From: Pareuzebyella sediminis
GTDB lineage: Bacteria; Bacteroidota; Bacteroidia; Flavobacteriales; Flavobacteriaceae
Direction of reading: 5' to 3'
Assembly (NCBI RefSeq): GCF_008367235.1
Contig: NZ_VTZS01000003.1
Location: 1-64,000 of the forward strand
DNA: 64,000 nucleotides
In this document: positions 51,474 through 59,743 of the stretch, in pieces
How the letters are laid out: each line of letters begins with the position of its first letter
Position numbering within the stretch: the stretch's first letter is position 1
Program-made: the position numbers and the translations under genes
Notes under the pieces: generated by a model
Seen by the model: the letters and a program-made list of their open reading frames with translations, nothing else
What the model was told of the DNA's origin: nothing
The model's database searches: none

Positions 51474-52475
51474 TTATTGAGGTGTACCTTTGAAACATCC
51501 TATATTGTAAGGAAAATCGTAAGTCCAATGATAATGATACATTTCAATCATCTCTCCATCCCACATCACAGGATGTTTGTGACCGTGGCATTCGTCCAAA
51601 TCTGCCGAAGTTAATATTTCGCCATTCTCACCTTGAGGACCATATATCCCAAAACCATCTAACATATATCCCATAAGCGCTCCGTGACCAGATTCGTGTT
51701 CGTGAATGTGATCTTGAAGGTCTTGGGAAGGAAAGTGATAATGGTATCTTTCCGTGCCATCTGTATGACCACCGAATCTATCCAACATTTCGTGTGCCGC
51801 TGCATCGGTACCTAAAGTAGATGCACCATGATATATAGCAGCACCCGTTATTGAAAATCCAGCAGGCCCAAAAAACACACAATTAGCTTCATCGGCAACT
51901 TCCGGCATTGCAGGGAGCGTGTAATTAACCACTTGTTCAGAGATAATGTTAGGATTTCTATCGTATTCAAAAGCTGCGGTCCCTTGCTGAATTGGAAATA
52001 TGCCAGTTGGGTGGTCTGGCAGATTATTTCCTGTTATAATCCGATTTCCATTTCCATCTAAACTAATATCAAAAACATGATCCCAGGTAACATTCCCCTC
52101 AACTTGTGGCTTTAATTCGTAACTCCAAGTACCATCAGGGTTGGTCCAATCGCCAGCATCATCCGCACCAGCTCCATCAGTTGGGAGACCACAGAGCCAT
52201 AAGGATAAGAAATCTGGAAATCGGTCACCTTCGTTTCGAATTAAAACTTTAGTTTCCCCGGTACCACCAAAGGGCAATCTCGTCAAATCAACAGCTTCAG
52301 ATGGCCCATTTGAATCACCTGGGTCAGATGTTGTATCCTCACTATCCTGAATCTGCTCTACTTGCTCAATACCTGCGGTTGCCTCTTCGCTTTTACTGCA
52401 GCCAAGGACTGTTAGAAAAACTACTAAAAAGAGCGCATAGGTTATTCTTAATAGGTTATTAGATTTGGTTTTCAT
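51474..52475 (-). CDS. YHYH domain lipoprotein
   Basis: A 333-residue lipoprotein with the lipobox LGC (about Cys26). It holds the YHYH pattern in the second half: RYHYHFPSQDL, an HEHESGHGALMGYMLDGFGIYGP segment, DECHGHKH and MYHYHWTYDFPYNIGCF. The many His suggest a metal site. The family has no proven reaction. It is encoded directly upstream of the sulfatase (7 bases between genes), a pairing also found in other marine bacteria, suggesting a joint role in sulfated compound use. That role is inference. Confidence 0.87.
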   Translation of the reverse strand: MKTKSNNLLRITYALFLVVFLTVLGCSKSEEATAGIEQVEQIQDSEDTTSDPGDSNGPSEAVDLTRLPFGGTGETKVLIRNEGDRFPDFLSLWLCGLPTDGAGADDAGDWTNPDGTWSYELKPQVEGNVTWDHVFDISLDGNGNRIITGNNLPDHPTGIFPIQQGTAAFEYDRNPNIISEQVVNYTLPAMPEVADEANCVFFGPAGFSITGAAIYHGASTLGTDAAAHEMLDRFGGHTDGTERYHYHFPSQDLQDHIHEHESGHGALMGYMLDGFGIYGPQGENGEILTSADLDECHGHKHPVMWDGEMIEMYHYHWTYDFPYNIGCFKGTPQ

Positions 52476-53452
52476 AATTAAATTGTTTTTGTAATCAGAC
52501 TATCTAAAAACCAAGTGGTTTAATCTAGGATAAATTGACAGCTGATAAACGAGTGAAATTAGGCTCTTCTTTTTCAGCGAAATATTTGTGAGGTTGTTCT
52601 TGAATAAAAAGAAACGTTCGTTTACAATCTTTATTTCAATTCCGCTTTAAAATAGCGAGCTTCACAATGAAGTAGGACTTGATTTTAAAAAGTGAATACA
52701 CCCTTTTAGTCGGTAAGATGTCAGTTTCATCACTTACAACCTAAGATAAGAATCTACCATCTTAAACATTATGATTTTTTCTAATTATCCGTTTCCATAA
52801 AACGGCCGTTTTAAGAAACACTCTTCTCAATCTAGACGACCTTTATGTAACGTGTCCTATTTCTGGTCTCTTTTAGTAGTTTAGGTAATTCACCTTTTAT
52901 GGTACTACAAATTTCGTTGTAACTGGAAATTTTTAAGAAGCGAGCGAAACGAAGTTTCGTGCTGCAAGCTCGCTTCGCAATACGATTATAGAACCGAAGG
53001 CTGAAAAAAAACCGGGACCCAAAGGCTATGGGTTATACGGTGTAAAGCTATTTTTCAGAGGTTGATGGAGAGGCCCTCCTATTTGCTTTCGAATGAATCA
53101 CTGGGAATTTCCTGAAAATAAAAAAGCCCGTAAACTATTGATTTACAGGCTTTTAATACATATTTGGATTTCTCCGAGCGGTCTGGACGGGACTCGAACT
53201 TTTTATATAAAATGCCCAATTCATAGGGCTTCCGAGAGGGTTTAAAATGGGAGGCACCGAATTGCTCACCTTTTAACAAACTTTAACCTTTTTAACATTA
53301 AAAATGATGGATTTTAATACAAAATGGAGGTTTGTATTCGGCTTTGGATTAAATCATATGCTAGAGGTTATAATTGATCATTTAAGAGACGAATTTTTTA
53401 CTGACCCAGAAATGAGCAGTTTTGGTCATAGCAATCATTATGTATGAATCGT
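52476..53452. repeat. repeat-rich non-coding region with dispersed-repeat copy 3
   Basis: No gene is supported. The palindromic repeat spans 52938-53003 (preceded by a block at 52907-52932 shared with 37167-37192). A terminator-like hairpin lies at 53122-53154, and a tttggatttctccgagcggtct block at 53163-53204 is shared with 40858-40897. Order of the two blocks is opposite to that at 40.8-41.0 kb. Confidence 0.75.
53122..53154. terminator. bidirectional terminator-like hairpin
   Basis: AAAAGCCCGTAAA (53122-53134) pairs with TTTACAGGCTTTT (53142-53154) apart from one mismatch, with A and T tracts on both sides. It may end transcripts from either side, although no gene stops right next to it. 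Confidence 0.6.
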
Positions 53453-53971
53453 TTATTTGTACTTAATTCTGTTGTTTATATTGGTTGTACGTTCAAATAT
53501 TGGATTGAAATAAAATTGGACTAAACTTTCTAATAAGCCCAATGCAAATTTGGACTCAGATGCTGCAATTTTAAATTCAATTCTGGAAGTATTATTCCTT
53601 ACCCACTCCTTAATATTTTTTGGATGCATATCAATATCAGTTAGATGTGTATTGTCATAAAGTTCTTTAAATGAATTTAAGTCCTTTATAATAGATTTGG
53701 TCATAGTGCTTGGAGTTGTTGTATCCAGGTTATAGTGATGGGAATTCCATCTAGCTTTACTTTTAGGACCGGCTTTTCCAACTTTAAAACAGATGTCATT
53801 ATTATAGAAAACATATACTCCTTGTTCTCCTTTTCCCAACATTGAAGGTTTATGTGTATCTCCTTTTTCAAGTATTGTATATTGACATTGTATTCCCGTA
53901 ATAGAATAATACGTTTTGGTAATTTTCCGAATCAAATTTTCAACTCGCATTGTTTGTTGTAGTTGCTCCAA
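53453..53971 (-). CDS. GIY-YIG-like nuclease domain protein
   Basis: A 172-residue cytosolic protein. The core (residues 50-80) reads GVYVFYNNDICFKVGKAG followed by KSKARWNSHHYN, which fits a GIY-YIG superfamily core (GVY...KVG, then Arg74, His78 and His79). A catalytic Glu candidate lies in the SKFALGLLESLV helix. The short size suggests a stand-alone nuclease or a catalytically modified binding domain. It lies alone on the minus strand; a palindrome identical in layout to the Fic operators is 120 bases before its start. Confidence 0.62.
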   Translation of the reverse strand: MEQLQQTMRVENLIRKITKTYYSITGIQCQYTILEKGDTHKPSMLGKGEQGVYVFYNNDICFKVGKAGPKSKARWNSHHYNLDTTTPSTMTKSIIKDLNSFKELYDNTHLTDIDMHPKNIKEWVRNNTSRIEFKIAASESKFALGLLESLVQFYFNPIFERTTNINNRIKYK

Positions 53972-54093
53972 CCTTTTGGACAGGTTTTCTACAAAACTAG
54001 TATAATTATCAATCCACCTTTTTTATGAGGTCATTGGACTGGAGTTTAATGGATGGATAAATCCAAATAGTTAACTTAAATATTATATGCTTT

Positions 54094-54120
54094 TAAGCCG
54101 AATAGATATTCTAATTGACT
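54094..54120. promoter_or_regulatory. third copy of the Fic-type palindrome
   Basis: AAGCCGA (54094-54100), 13 bases, TTGACTC (54114-54120). Same length and layout as the two sites before the fic gene at 58454 and 58498, also preceded by TATGCTTTT. It lies between the divergent GIY-YIG-like gene (start 53971) and the gene at 54443. Confidence 0.62.
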
Positions 54121-54442
54121 CATCAACTTTGACTATTCACAAGTGAATTGTCCCATTCATAATATTTAAATAGTAATTGCTTGGATACCAATAGTTGAAT
54201 GGATTTTAAACAGTCGGGATTGGTGACTTTACGAAAACTTAACCTTAATTGAGGAAAACCCCTATTTTTTTTAAGGATTTTGTGTAATTGAAATTGCATC
54301 TAATCTCTTAATTTTAAGAGCCTTAAATAATTTATCATTCGCTTGCCATAACTTTTTTGGTTATGGGTTTTTGCACTCTCCCCCGTCAAGCAACGAACTC
54401 AATTTTGTTCAATCCAAGTCTTCGGAATAAAAGGCATTTGTA

Positions 54443-55999
54443 ATGAAATCAAAAGCATTAGTAGTATTTGTTGTTGGGTTATGCCTAACATATACCTATG
54501 GACAAGTAAGTTCAGGTTCTGATGAAGTCAAAATTTATAGTTTGAATTTAGACAATCGGAAATTATCTGAGACCTTACCATTTGATCGCTCTTTCCCCAT
54601 GGATGTTATCAGTAAGGATAATAAGCTAGCCGATACTTTGTTTCTTTTTCGGGTTGTTTTTGAGCGAAAAGATGGGGAAACCAATAGAAACTATGAATCC
54701 TTTGAAGTAGATAGAAAAGGGAATGGAGAAACCCAAGCAAAGCCTTTGTCTTTGGTGCGAGTTAAAGACTCACTTTATAGAACAATCGTACCACCTTTAG
54801 ACCCTGATAAAATCTATGAATTTATGTTTGAAGTGAAATTTTCGAATGATAAATTAAATAGCTTGTTAAAAGTATATTCCTTGCTTTTTTGCGATGATAA
54901 AAAGGAAGAATGTCTGGTCAAGTATAAAGAAGGTCAAAGTATATATGACTCTCAGATTAAAAGCATTGAAAAATCCCTTAGAAACGTCCCTAATCTAAAT
55001 ACAATTACAACGGGGCTTATGGACAAAAATTTTATGGAATTTGATACTATAGTTTATCCATTGTTTGTTAGTGCCTTTGAAGAACTAAGACTAAAGTTAG
55101 ATGCCAACATAGATAATAAAGTGTCCCCTGACTCTTTGTCAAATCTCAAATCAATTTCCAAAGCCTTTAAACAAAGCCAAATTAAGAACGAACTGATGCT
55201 GTTTTATGACTATTTCTTGGATAGGGAATCGCTTAATGACTTATTGAGAGGGTATATCCAATTGGAAGAAGTAAAGAAACTAGAAGCCTATCAGGTCGAC
55301 TTAAGAATTAGAGCATTGAAATCAGTTATTACAAAGTTGAAGGAACTTAACCATCAACTAGCTGAACTGATACTGGTTTCAGATAACCAAAACGTTGAGG
55401 GTTTTAGAGATAGGGTTAAGGATTATATAACGGTTGCCACATTAAATGTTGCCGTCTTAGAGAAAGCATCAAAGGAGTTACGAAAGATTGTGGATGCCCA
55501 TTATTCTCATGCTAGAACTTTCAGCGCCGAAACTAAGGGTACAGGGTTAAAGGTCAAGACAGGAAGAACGATTGTTTCGGATTTTGGCTTAGTAGGATTT
55601 TTGCCAAAAAATAACAGGGGTGAGTTTGAATTTTTAGCAAGACCATACACTGGTATCAACATTTACTTTGGGGGAGGCATCGACCGTGATTTGAAAATTA
55701 GGGAGATAGAACAGCGAAAGTTTCTAAATATGGTTTCCTTGTCGATAGGTATAACTATTGGGGGAATAGACGAAGATGGTTTTACGGATTTTTTCAATGG
55801 ATTGTCTCCGACAATTGGAGCAAATGTTAGGCTAGCCCCAAGAATACGCGTCGGAGTAGGCACATTGATCTTACGTGAAAAAAATATAAATCCAATTATA
55901 TCCCGTGAGCCTATTGAATTTGCTCCATATGTCAATCTTTCATTTGATTTGGAATTGCAACAATACTTGGGACAATTGATAACAACGGTTTTTAAATAG
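54443..55999 (+). CDS. exported hypothetical protein with C-terminal barrel-like part
   Basis: A 518-residue protein with a signal peptide (1-20, ending TYGQ). Residues about 25-140 are beta-rich. Residues about 150-370 are helical with coiled-coil-like heptads (LKLDANIDNKVSPDSLSNLKSISKAF, KLKELNHQLAELI). The last 130 residues alternate polar and hydrophobic residues and Gly (GFLPKNNRGEFEFLARPYTGINIYFGGG) as in an outer-membrane barrel. I know no family of this kind. It starts a four-gene plus-strand unit: the next gene lies 2 bases on. The cluster may be a surface or cell-envelope machine. Confidence 0.65.
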   Translation: MKSKALVVFVVGLCLTYTYGQVSSGSDEVKIYSLNLDNRKLSETLPFDRSFPMDVISKDNKLADTLFLFRVVFERKDGETNRNYESFEVDRKGNGETQAKPLSLVRVKDSLYRTIVPPLDPDKIYEFMFEVKFSNDKLNSLLKVYSLLFCDDKKEECLVKYKEGQSIYDSQIKSIEKSLRNVPNLNTITTGLMDKNFMEFDTIVYPLFVSAFEELRLKLDANIDNKVSPDSLSNLKSISKAFKQSQIKNELMLFYDYFLDRESLNDLLRGYIQLEEVKKLEAYQVDLRIRALKSVITKLKELNHQLAELILVSDNQNVEGFRDRVKDYITVATLNVAVLEKASKELRKIVDAHYSHARTFSAETKGTGLKVKTGRTIVSDFGLVGFLPKNNRGEFEFLARPYTGINIYFGGGIDRDLKIREIEQRKFLNMVSLSIGITIGGIDEDGFTDFFNGLSPTIGANVRLAPRIRVGVGTLILREKNINPIISREPIEFAPYVNLSFDLELQQYLGQLITTVFK

Positions 56000-56001
56000 T
56001 C

Positions 56002-56730
56002 ATGAGAAGAATATATATTTTAACCATACTAACAGTTTTTTTGTCATGTGGTGATGAGGAACTTTCCTTTAATGAAGTTGTTTTAGGTATTTTCCCTAGA
56101 CCTGGTGAAACTTTTCTAGTTGCAGATGGCGTTGATGAACGTCGATATACTATGGTTTTTAATTCAGATGCCAAAATTGAAAATATCAAGGCATCCGGGG
56201 AAGTTACCAATGGTGTTTTTTCCGATAATGATATGGATACGTTTACTCTAAAACCCTTCAAAGATTCAAACAATCAAATAGTGGCCATCTTCACCATCAG
56301 AAGCACTACGGTAAACAAAACGGTTGAGTTGGTGTTCAATGTCAATGATTATTTTATCAAAGAAAATATTAGATCGGACCCATCGCTTCCCGATAGAATA
56401 CAAATTACACCTAATGCATTAACTGTTAGAAATTCCTTTGCATCGGAAATAACTGTAGAAGCTAATTTACTGAATGAACGTAATAGAAAAGTTTCTCAAG
56501 GCGTAAAGGTGAAGGTTTTTGACGAATTGACTAACGGCACCCCGGTTAATGGCAGGTTTAGAAATGCTCAATTAACCTTGAATGAAGAAAGTAAGGTCAG
56601 TTTTAGCTATAGCCCAGGGGAAATAACACCAAATCAGGATATCATACTACGACTTGAGGCCTATAACTTAAATGATGAATCATTGGGGGTAGAAGAGGAA
56701 ATCAAGATTTTCGTGCTTCCCAATCAATAA
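56002..56730 (+). CDS. exported hypothetical lipoprotein with Ig-like part
   Basis: A 242-residue lipoprotein (lipobox FLSC, Cys16). Two beta-sandwich-like regions follow, one at about 30-130 and one at about 135-240 (TPNALTVRNSFASEITVEANLLNERNRKVSQGVKVKVF), the second resembling an invasin/Ig-like repeat. No family can be named. The gene starts two bases after the previous stop and is probably co-translated. It probably works at the outer membrane with the barrel-like protein upstream. Confidence 0.62.
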   Translation: MRRIYILTILTVFLSCGDEELSFNEVVLGIFPRPGETFLVADGVDERRYTMVFNSDAKIENIKASGEVTNGVFSDNDMDTFTLKPFKDSNNQIVAIFTIRSTTVNKTVELVFNVNDYFIKENIRSDPSLPDRIQITPNALTVRNSFASEITVEANLLNERNRKVSQGVKVKVFDELTNGTPVNGRFRNAQLTLNEESKVSFSYSPGEITPNQDIILRLEAYNLNDESLGVEEEIKIFVLPNQ

Positions 56731-56760
56731 AATCTAATTTATTCAAATTCTATTATAATC

Positions 56761-56964
56761 ATGGATGCAAAAAATCACAAAGCACTAAAGGAAAACATTA
56801 GCGACATCTATGAAGCATTCAATACAATCTTGAAAGAAAGAGGAATGGATAATCTAAGGATCAAAAACTTTCGAGTAATGGATGTCACGCATATGGAATG
56901 CAAGGACTTACGTAAAATTGTTAAAAGCGACGGTACAACATATTTGAAATGTTTTGATAATTGA
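56761..56964 (+). CDS. small cytosolic hypothetical protein
   Basis: A 67-residue basic and helical protein without signal peptide. It has four Met-rich or Cys-rich residues near the end (MECKDLRKIV, YLKCFDN). The family is not recognised. It lies 30 bases after the lipoprotein gene and 240 before the OmpA-like gene, so it seems to belong to the same unit; it could be an internal regulator. Confidence 0.5.
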   Translation: MDAKNHKALKENISDIYEAFNTILKERGMDNLRIKNFRVMDVTHMECKDLRKIVKSDGTTYLKCFDN

Positions 56965-57203
56965 GTAAAGGTCTCAAAAAGGGCTAAATTAAAAGTCAGG
57001 ACTCATATTCTAGATTCAAGTTGAATGAATCCATAAATCCAGTACTTGAAATGGTTCCTTAAAAGGAAAAATGGGAGCCTAAGATCCATAATGATTGTTA
57101 TTCAGGTTGATAGCAATGGCTTATTAGATAAGTTTTGGTAAAGATATTAGGGGTTATTTCCACCAACCATTATTATTGGTTAGATATTATTTAAAAATGA
57201 ACC

Positions 57204-58397
57204 ATGTCCCTTAAGAGCATTAAGAAAGCAATTTCTCTAATTAGATTAGAGACTCAAGTACTTTACATTGTTTTATTTTCAATTGTTGTTTGGATTCAGA
57301 CCAATCAAATTACCGAAGCGAAAAGAATAAATGGTCAATTCGAATCTTTGGCCGATCAATTAAAGGAAGTCAACTTGGAATTGCACGCAGTGAGTAAAAA
57401 GTTAGACTTACTTTCCAATGATTCAATTCAAAAATCAGATCCAAAGATTGATAGCATATTGCTCGATTTCAAACAAGATATTTTAAAGGAAATAACTCTG
57501 TTAAAAGGTGATCTTCTAAAAGGCGATGAGAGCCCTTCAATGGGTGGAAGGCTGGCCAAGATTGACAGAGATTTGATAACCATTATTACAAAACTTGACC
57601 AATTTTCCGAAGATTCCTTACAAACTTTAGCCCTTCCAATAGACAGTTTACTTCTGGATTACAAGGAATATGTTCATTATGAGTTCAAACAGCTGAAAGA
57701 AGAAATAGCAAATGATACAATTGGAACAGTCTATGTATCTGGAGATTTAATATCGGAATTTATTCAAAAGGAAAAAGCAGGATTCGGATTTTACATAATT
57801 AGAATTTTATTAATATTTGGGCTCCTACTAATGGGGGTAGGGCTCATATCAAAGGAAAAGGGGGAAAAAATAATAGCTTCCGGAGTAGCCTCAATAGCTT
57901 TGTCAATAGGATTAAGTATTGGTTTTGAGACTGAATTTAGCCTTGACCCCGAGTTTAATTTTGAATTCAACAAATGTGATTGTTCAGGAACGAAAGAGAA
58001 TATTCGCATAGATAGTGTTGGACCGTTCAAATCAGGCACTATAATACTGGAAAATGAAGGTTTGGTCAAGTTGAAAAACATCAAAGAAAATTTTTCCCAA
58101 CCCAATAGGAGGTTTTCAGAGATTAGTATTTATGGAGGGGTGGACCGAAGACAGCTGAAGGGGAAAACCTTTCAATCTTATGGAGATAACCTGTCTTTGG
58201 CCCAAGCAAGGGCAAATTATATCAAGGATTATCTTTTGGATAGTGTTTTGGTTTCAGAAAAGGGTATACTATTTAATATCGGAGTCAATGGTGATAACAC
58301 CAATACACTTGGATATGACTCAATCTCTTCGGCCACTAGTAGGATGGTAAAAATTGTTGGGAGATATGTTGAAATAGAAACGAACAGTACCAATTAG
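57204..58397 (+). CDS. membrane protein with coiled coil and OmpA-like C-terminus
   Basis: A 397-residue protein. One membrane helix at about 17-34 is followed by a long coiled coil (about 40-190, including SLADQLKEVNLELHAVSKKLDLL). Two more hydrophobic helices at about 195-240 follow (IIRILLIFGLLLMGVGLI). The C-terminal 120 residues resemble an OmpA/MotB-type peptidoglycan-binding domain: SIYGGVDRRQLKG, NLSLAQARANYIKDYLL. The layout recalls motor-like or anchoring proteins. It closes the unusual cluster at 54443-58397, ahead of the fic gene. No known family or named system is claimed. Confidence 0.65.
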   Translation: MSLKSIKKAISLIRLETQVLYIVLFSIVVWIQTNQITEAKRINGQFESLADQLKEVNLELHAVSKKLDLLSNDSIQKSDPKIDSILLDFKQDILKEITLLKGDLLKGDESPSMGGRLAKIDRDLITIITKLDQFSEDSLQTLALPIDSLLLDYKEYVHYEFKQLKEEIANDTIGTVYVSGDLISEFIQKEKAGFGFYIIRILLIFGLLLMGVGLISKEKGEKIIASGVASIALSIGLSIGFETEFSLDPEFNFEFNKCDCSGTKENIRIDSVGPFKSGTIILENEGLVKLKNIKENFSQPNRRFSEISIYGGVDRRQLKGKTFQSYGDNLSLAQARANYIKDYLLDSVLVSEKGILFNIGVNGDNTNTLGYDSISSATSRMVKIVGRYVEIETNSTN

Positions 58398-58453
58398 TTT
58401 TTGAATGGAATAATTCAAAATTCAGAGGCTTTTTTCCAATGTTATGCTTTTTT

Positions 58454-58480
58454 GAGCCGAATACAGGCATTAATCAACTC
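58454..58480. promoter_or_regulatory. Fic-type palindrome, upstream copy
   Basis: GAGCCGA (58454-58460), a 13-base spacer, TCAACTC (58474-58480): one arm degenerate. It lies 44 bases before the start of the perfect copy at 58498, about four DNA turns, which suits two bound dimers. Confidence 0.65.
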
Positions 58481-58497
58481 ATATTTTTATTATTTTT

Positions 58498-58524
58498 GAG
58501 CCGAATAAGATTATTAATCGGCTC
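58498..58524. promoter_or_regulatory. Fic-type palindrome, perfect copy abutting the ATG
   Basis: GAGCCGA (58498-58504), a 13-base spacer ataagattattaa, TCGGCTC (58518-58524): perfect 7-bp arms, ending one base before the fic ATG at 58525. Binding would block translation initiation or transcription. The Fic protein's own winged-helix end is a candidate binder. Confidence 0.75.
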
Positions 58525-59616
58525 ATGAAATACAATTGGCAACAAAACGATTGGCCCAATTTTCAATATCAGACCAATGATATTGAACACATACTGTTTG
58601 ATTTTGCCCAGAGAACAGGACGTATCAGCGGTGTATTGGAGGGACTTTCGGAAACTGAGCAGACCGAAGCGATGATTAACCTAATGGTTGCCGAAGCTAT
58701 TAAGACCTCAGAGATCGAAGGTGAATATTTGAGTCGAAATGATGTAATGTCCTCCATCAAACGAAACTTGGGCATACAACAAGATGCTCCCTTGACCAAG
58801 GACAAAAGAGCTGAAGGTGTGGCAGAGCTTATGTTGGCCGTCCGGAAGAATTTTAATAAGGCCCTTAGTGAAAAGGAGTTGTTGGATTGGCATTCCATGT
58901 TGATGAAGGGCAATACATATGTTCAGGTAGGCCAATGGCGTACCCATGAAGAACCGATGCAAATTGTATCCGGGGCTATGGGTAGGGAGGTGGTCCATTT
59001 TCAGGCACCACCATCCGAAAGAATACCGTCAGAGATGAAAGCTTTCATCACATGGTTCAATAGAGCAAAGGATAACATAAAGAAGCCAATAATAAGGGCC
59101 GCAGTTGCCCATTTATATTTTGAATCCATACACCCGTTTGAGGATGGCAATGGTAGGATAGGTCGTGCAATAGCGGAAAAAGCTTTGTCCCAAAGTATCA
59201 ATCGCCCTGTACTTTTTAGCTTATCCAAGTCCATTGAGGGCAACAAGAATGCCTATTATGATGCTTTGAAAAAAGCGCAGCACTCCAATGAAATTACCGA
59301 GTGGGTCAATTATTTTGCCCAGACCGTTCTCGAGGCGCAAATAGATGCCGAACAAGAAATCGAATTCACTTTAAAAAAGACCAAGTTCTTTGATCAGCAT
59401 AAGGATAGACTCAATGATCGTCAAGAGAAAGTTGTTCGTCGGATGTTGGATGAAGGCCATAAGGGTTTCGAAGGTGGGATGAACGCACGTAAATATGTTT
59501 CATTGACAGGTACATCCAAGGCCACGGCCACTAGGGATTTACAGGATTTGGTCGAGAAGGGAGTCTTTGTCCCAATAGGTGGCGGAAGGAGTACAAGATA
59601 TGAAATCAAGCTTTAG
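58525..59616 (+). CDS. Fic family AMP-transferase with N-terminal inhibitory helix
   Basis: A 363-residue protein that would transfer AMP to a target hydroxyl. The Fic motif HPFEDGNGRIGR starts at His203, complete with the catalytic His, the acidic metal ligand and Asn-Gly-Arg. The inhibitory motif (S/T)xxxE(G/N) is present in front (Thr61 to Gly66, TSEIEG), making this a class II, autoinhibited Fic. The last 70 residues look like a winged helix (MNARKYVSLTGTSKATATRDLQDLVEKG). Two palindromes directly upstream suggest autoregulation by that part. Standalone Fic proteins can act as toxins or housekeeping regulators; no antitoxin gene is adjacent. Confidence 0.88.
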   Translation: MKYNWQQNDWPNFQYQTNDIEHILFDFAQRTGRISGVLEGLSETEQTEAMINLMVAEAIKTSEIEGEYLSRNDVMSSIKRNLGIQQDAPLTKDKRAEGVAELMLAVRKNFNKALSEKELLDWHSMLMKGNTYVQVGQWRTHEEPMQIVSGAMGREVVHFQAPPSERIPSEMKAFITWFNRAKDNIKKPIIRAAVAHLYFESIHPFEDGNGRIGRAIAEKALSQSINRPVLFSLSKSIEGNKNAYYDALKKAQHSNEITEWVNYFAQTVLEAQIDAEQEIEFTLKKTKFFDQHKDRLNDRQEKVVRRMLDEGHKGFEGGMNARKYVSLTGTSKATATRDLQDLVEKGVFVPIGGGRSTRYEIKL

Positions 59617-59743
59617 TGGTAATAGCTATGATTTAATCTGATAATTTTACTAAAATGGTTTCGCCATTAGAGAAGACCCGTCAATTGAGTACAAAACAAA
59701 AGGTCATCAAATAAAAGTAAGGACTCCTAGAACTTACTATAGC

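Noticed and set aside
53163-53204. tRNA gene on the minus strand
   Set aside because: Only the 3' end-like part exists; the T-stem has no partner and the rest of the tRNA is missing, so it is listed as a repeat.
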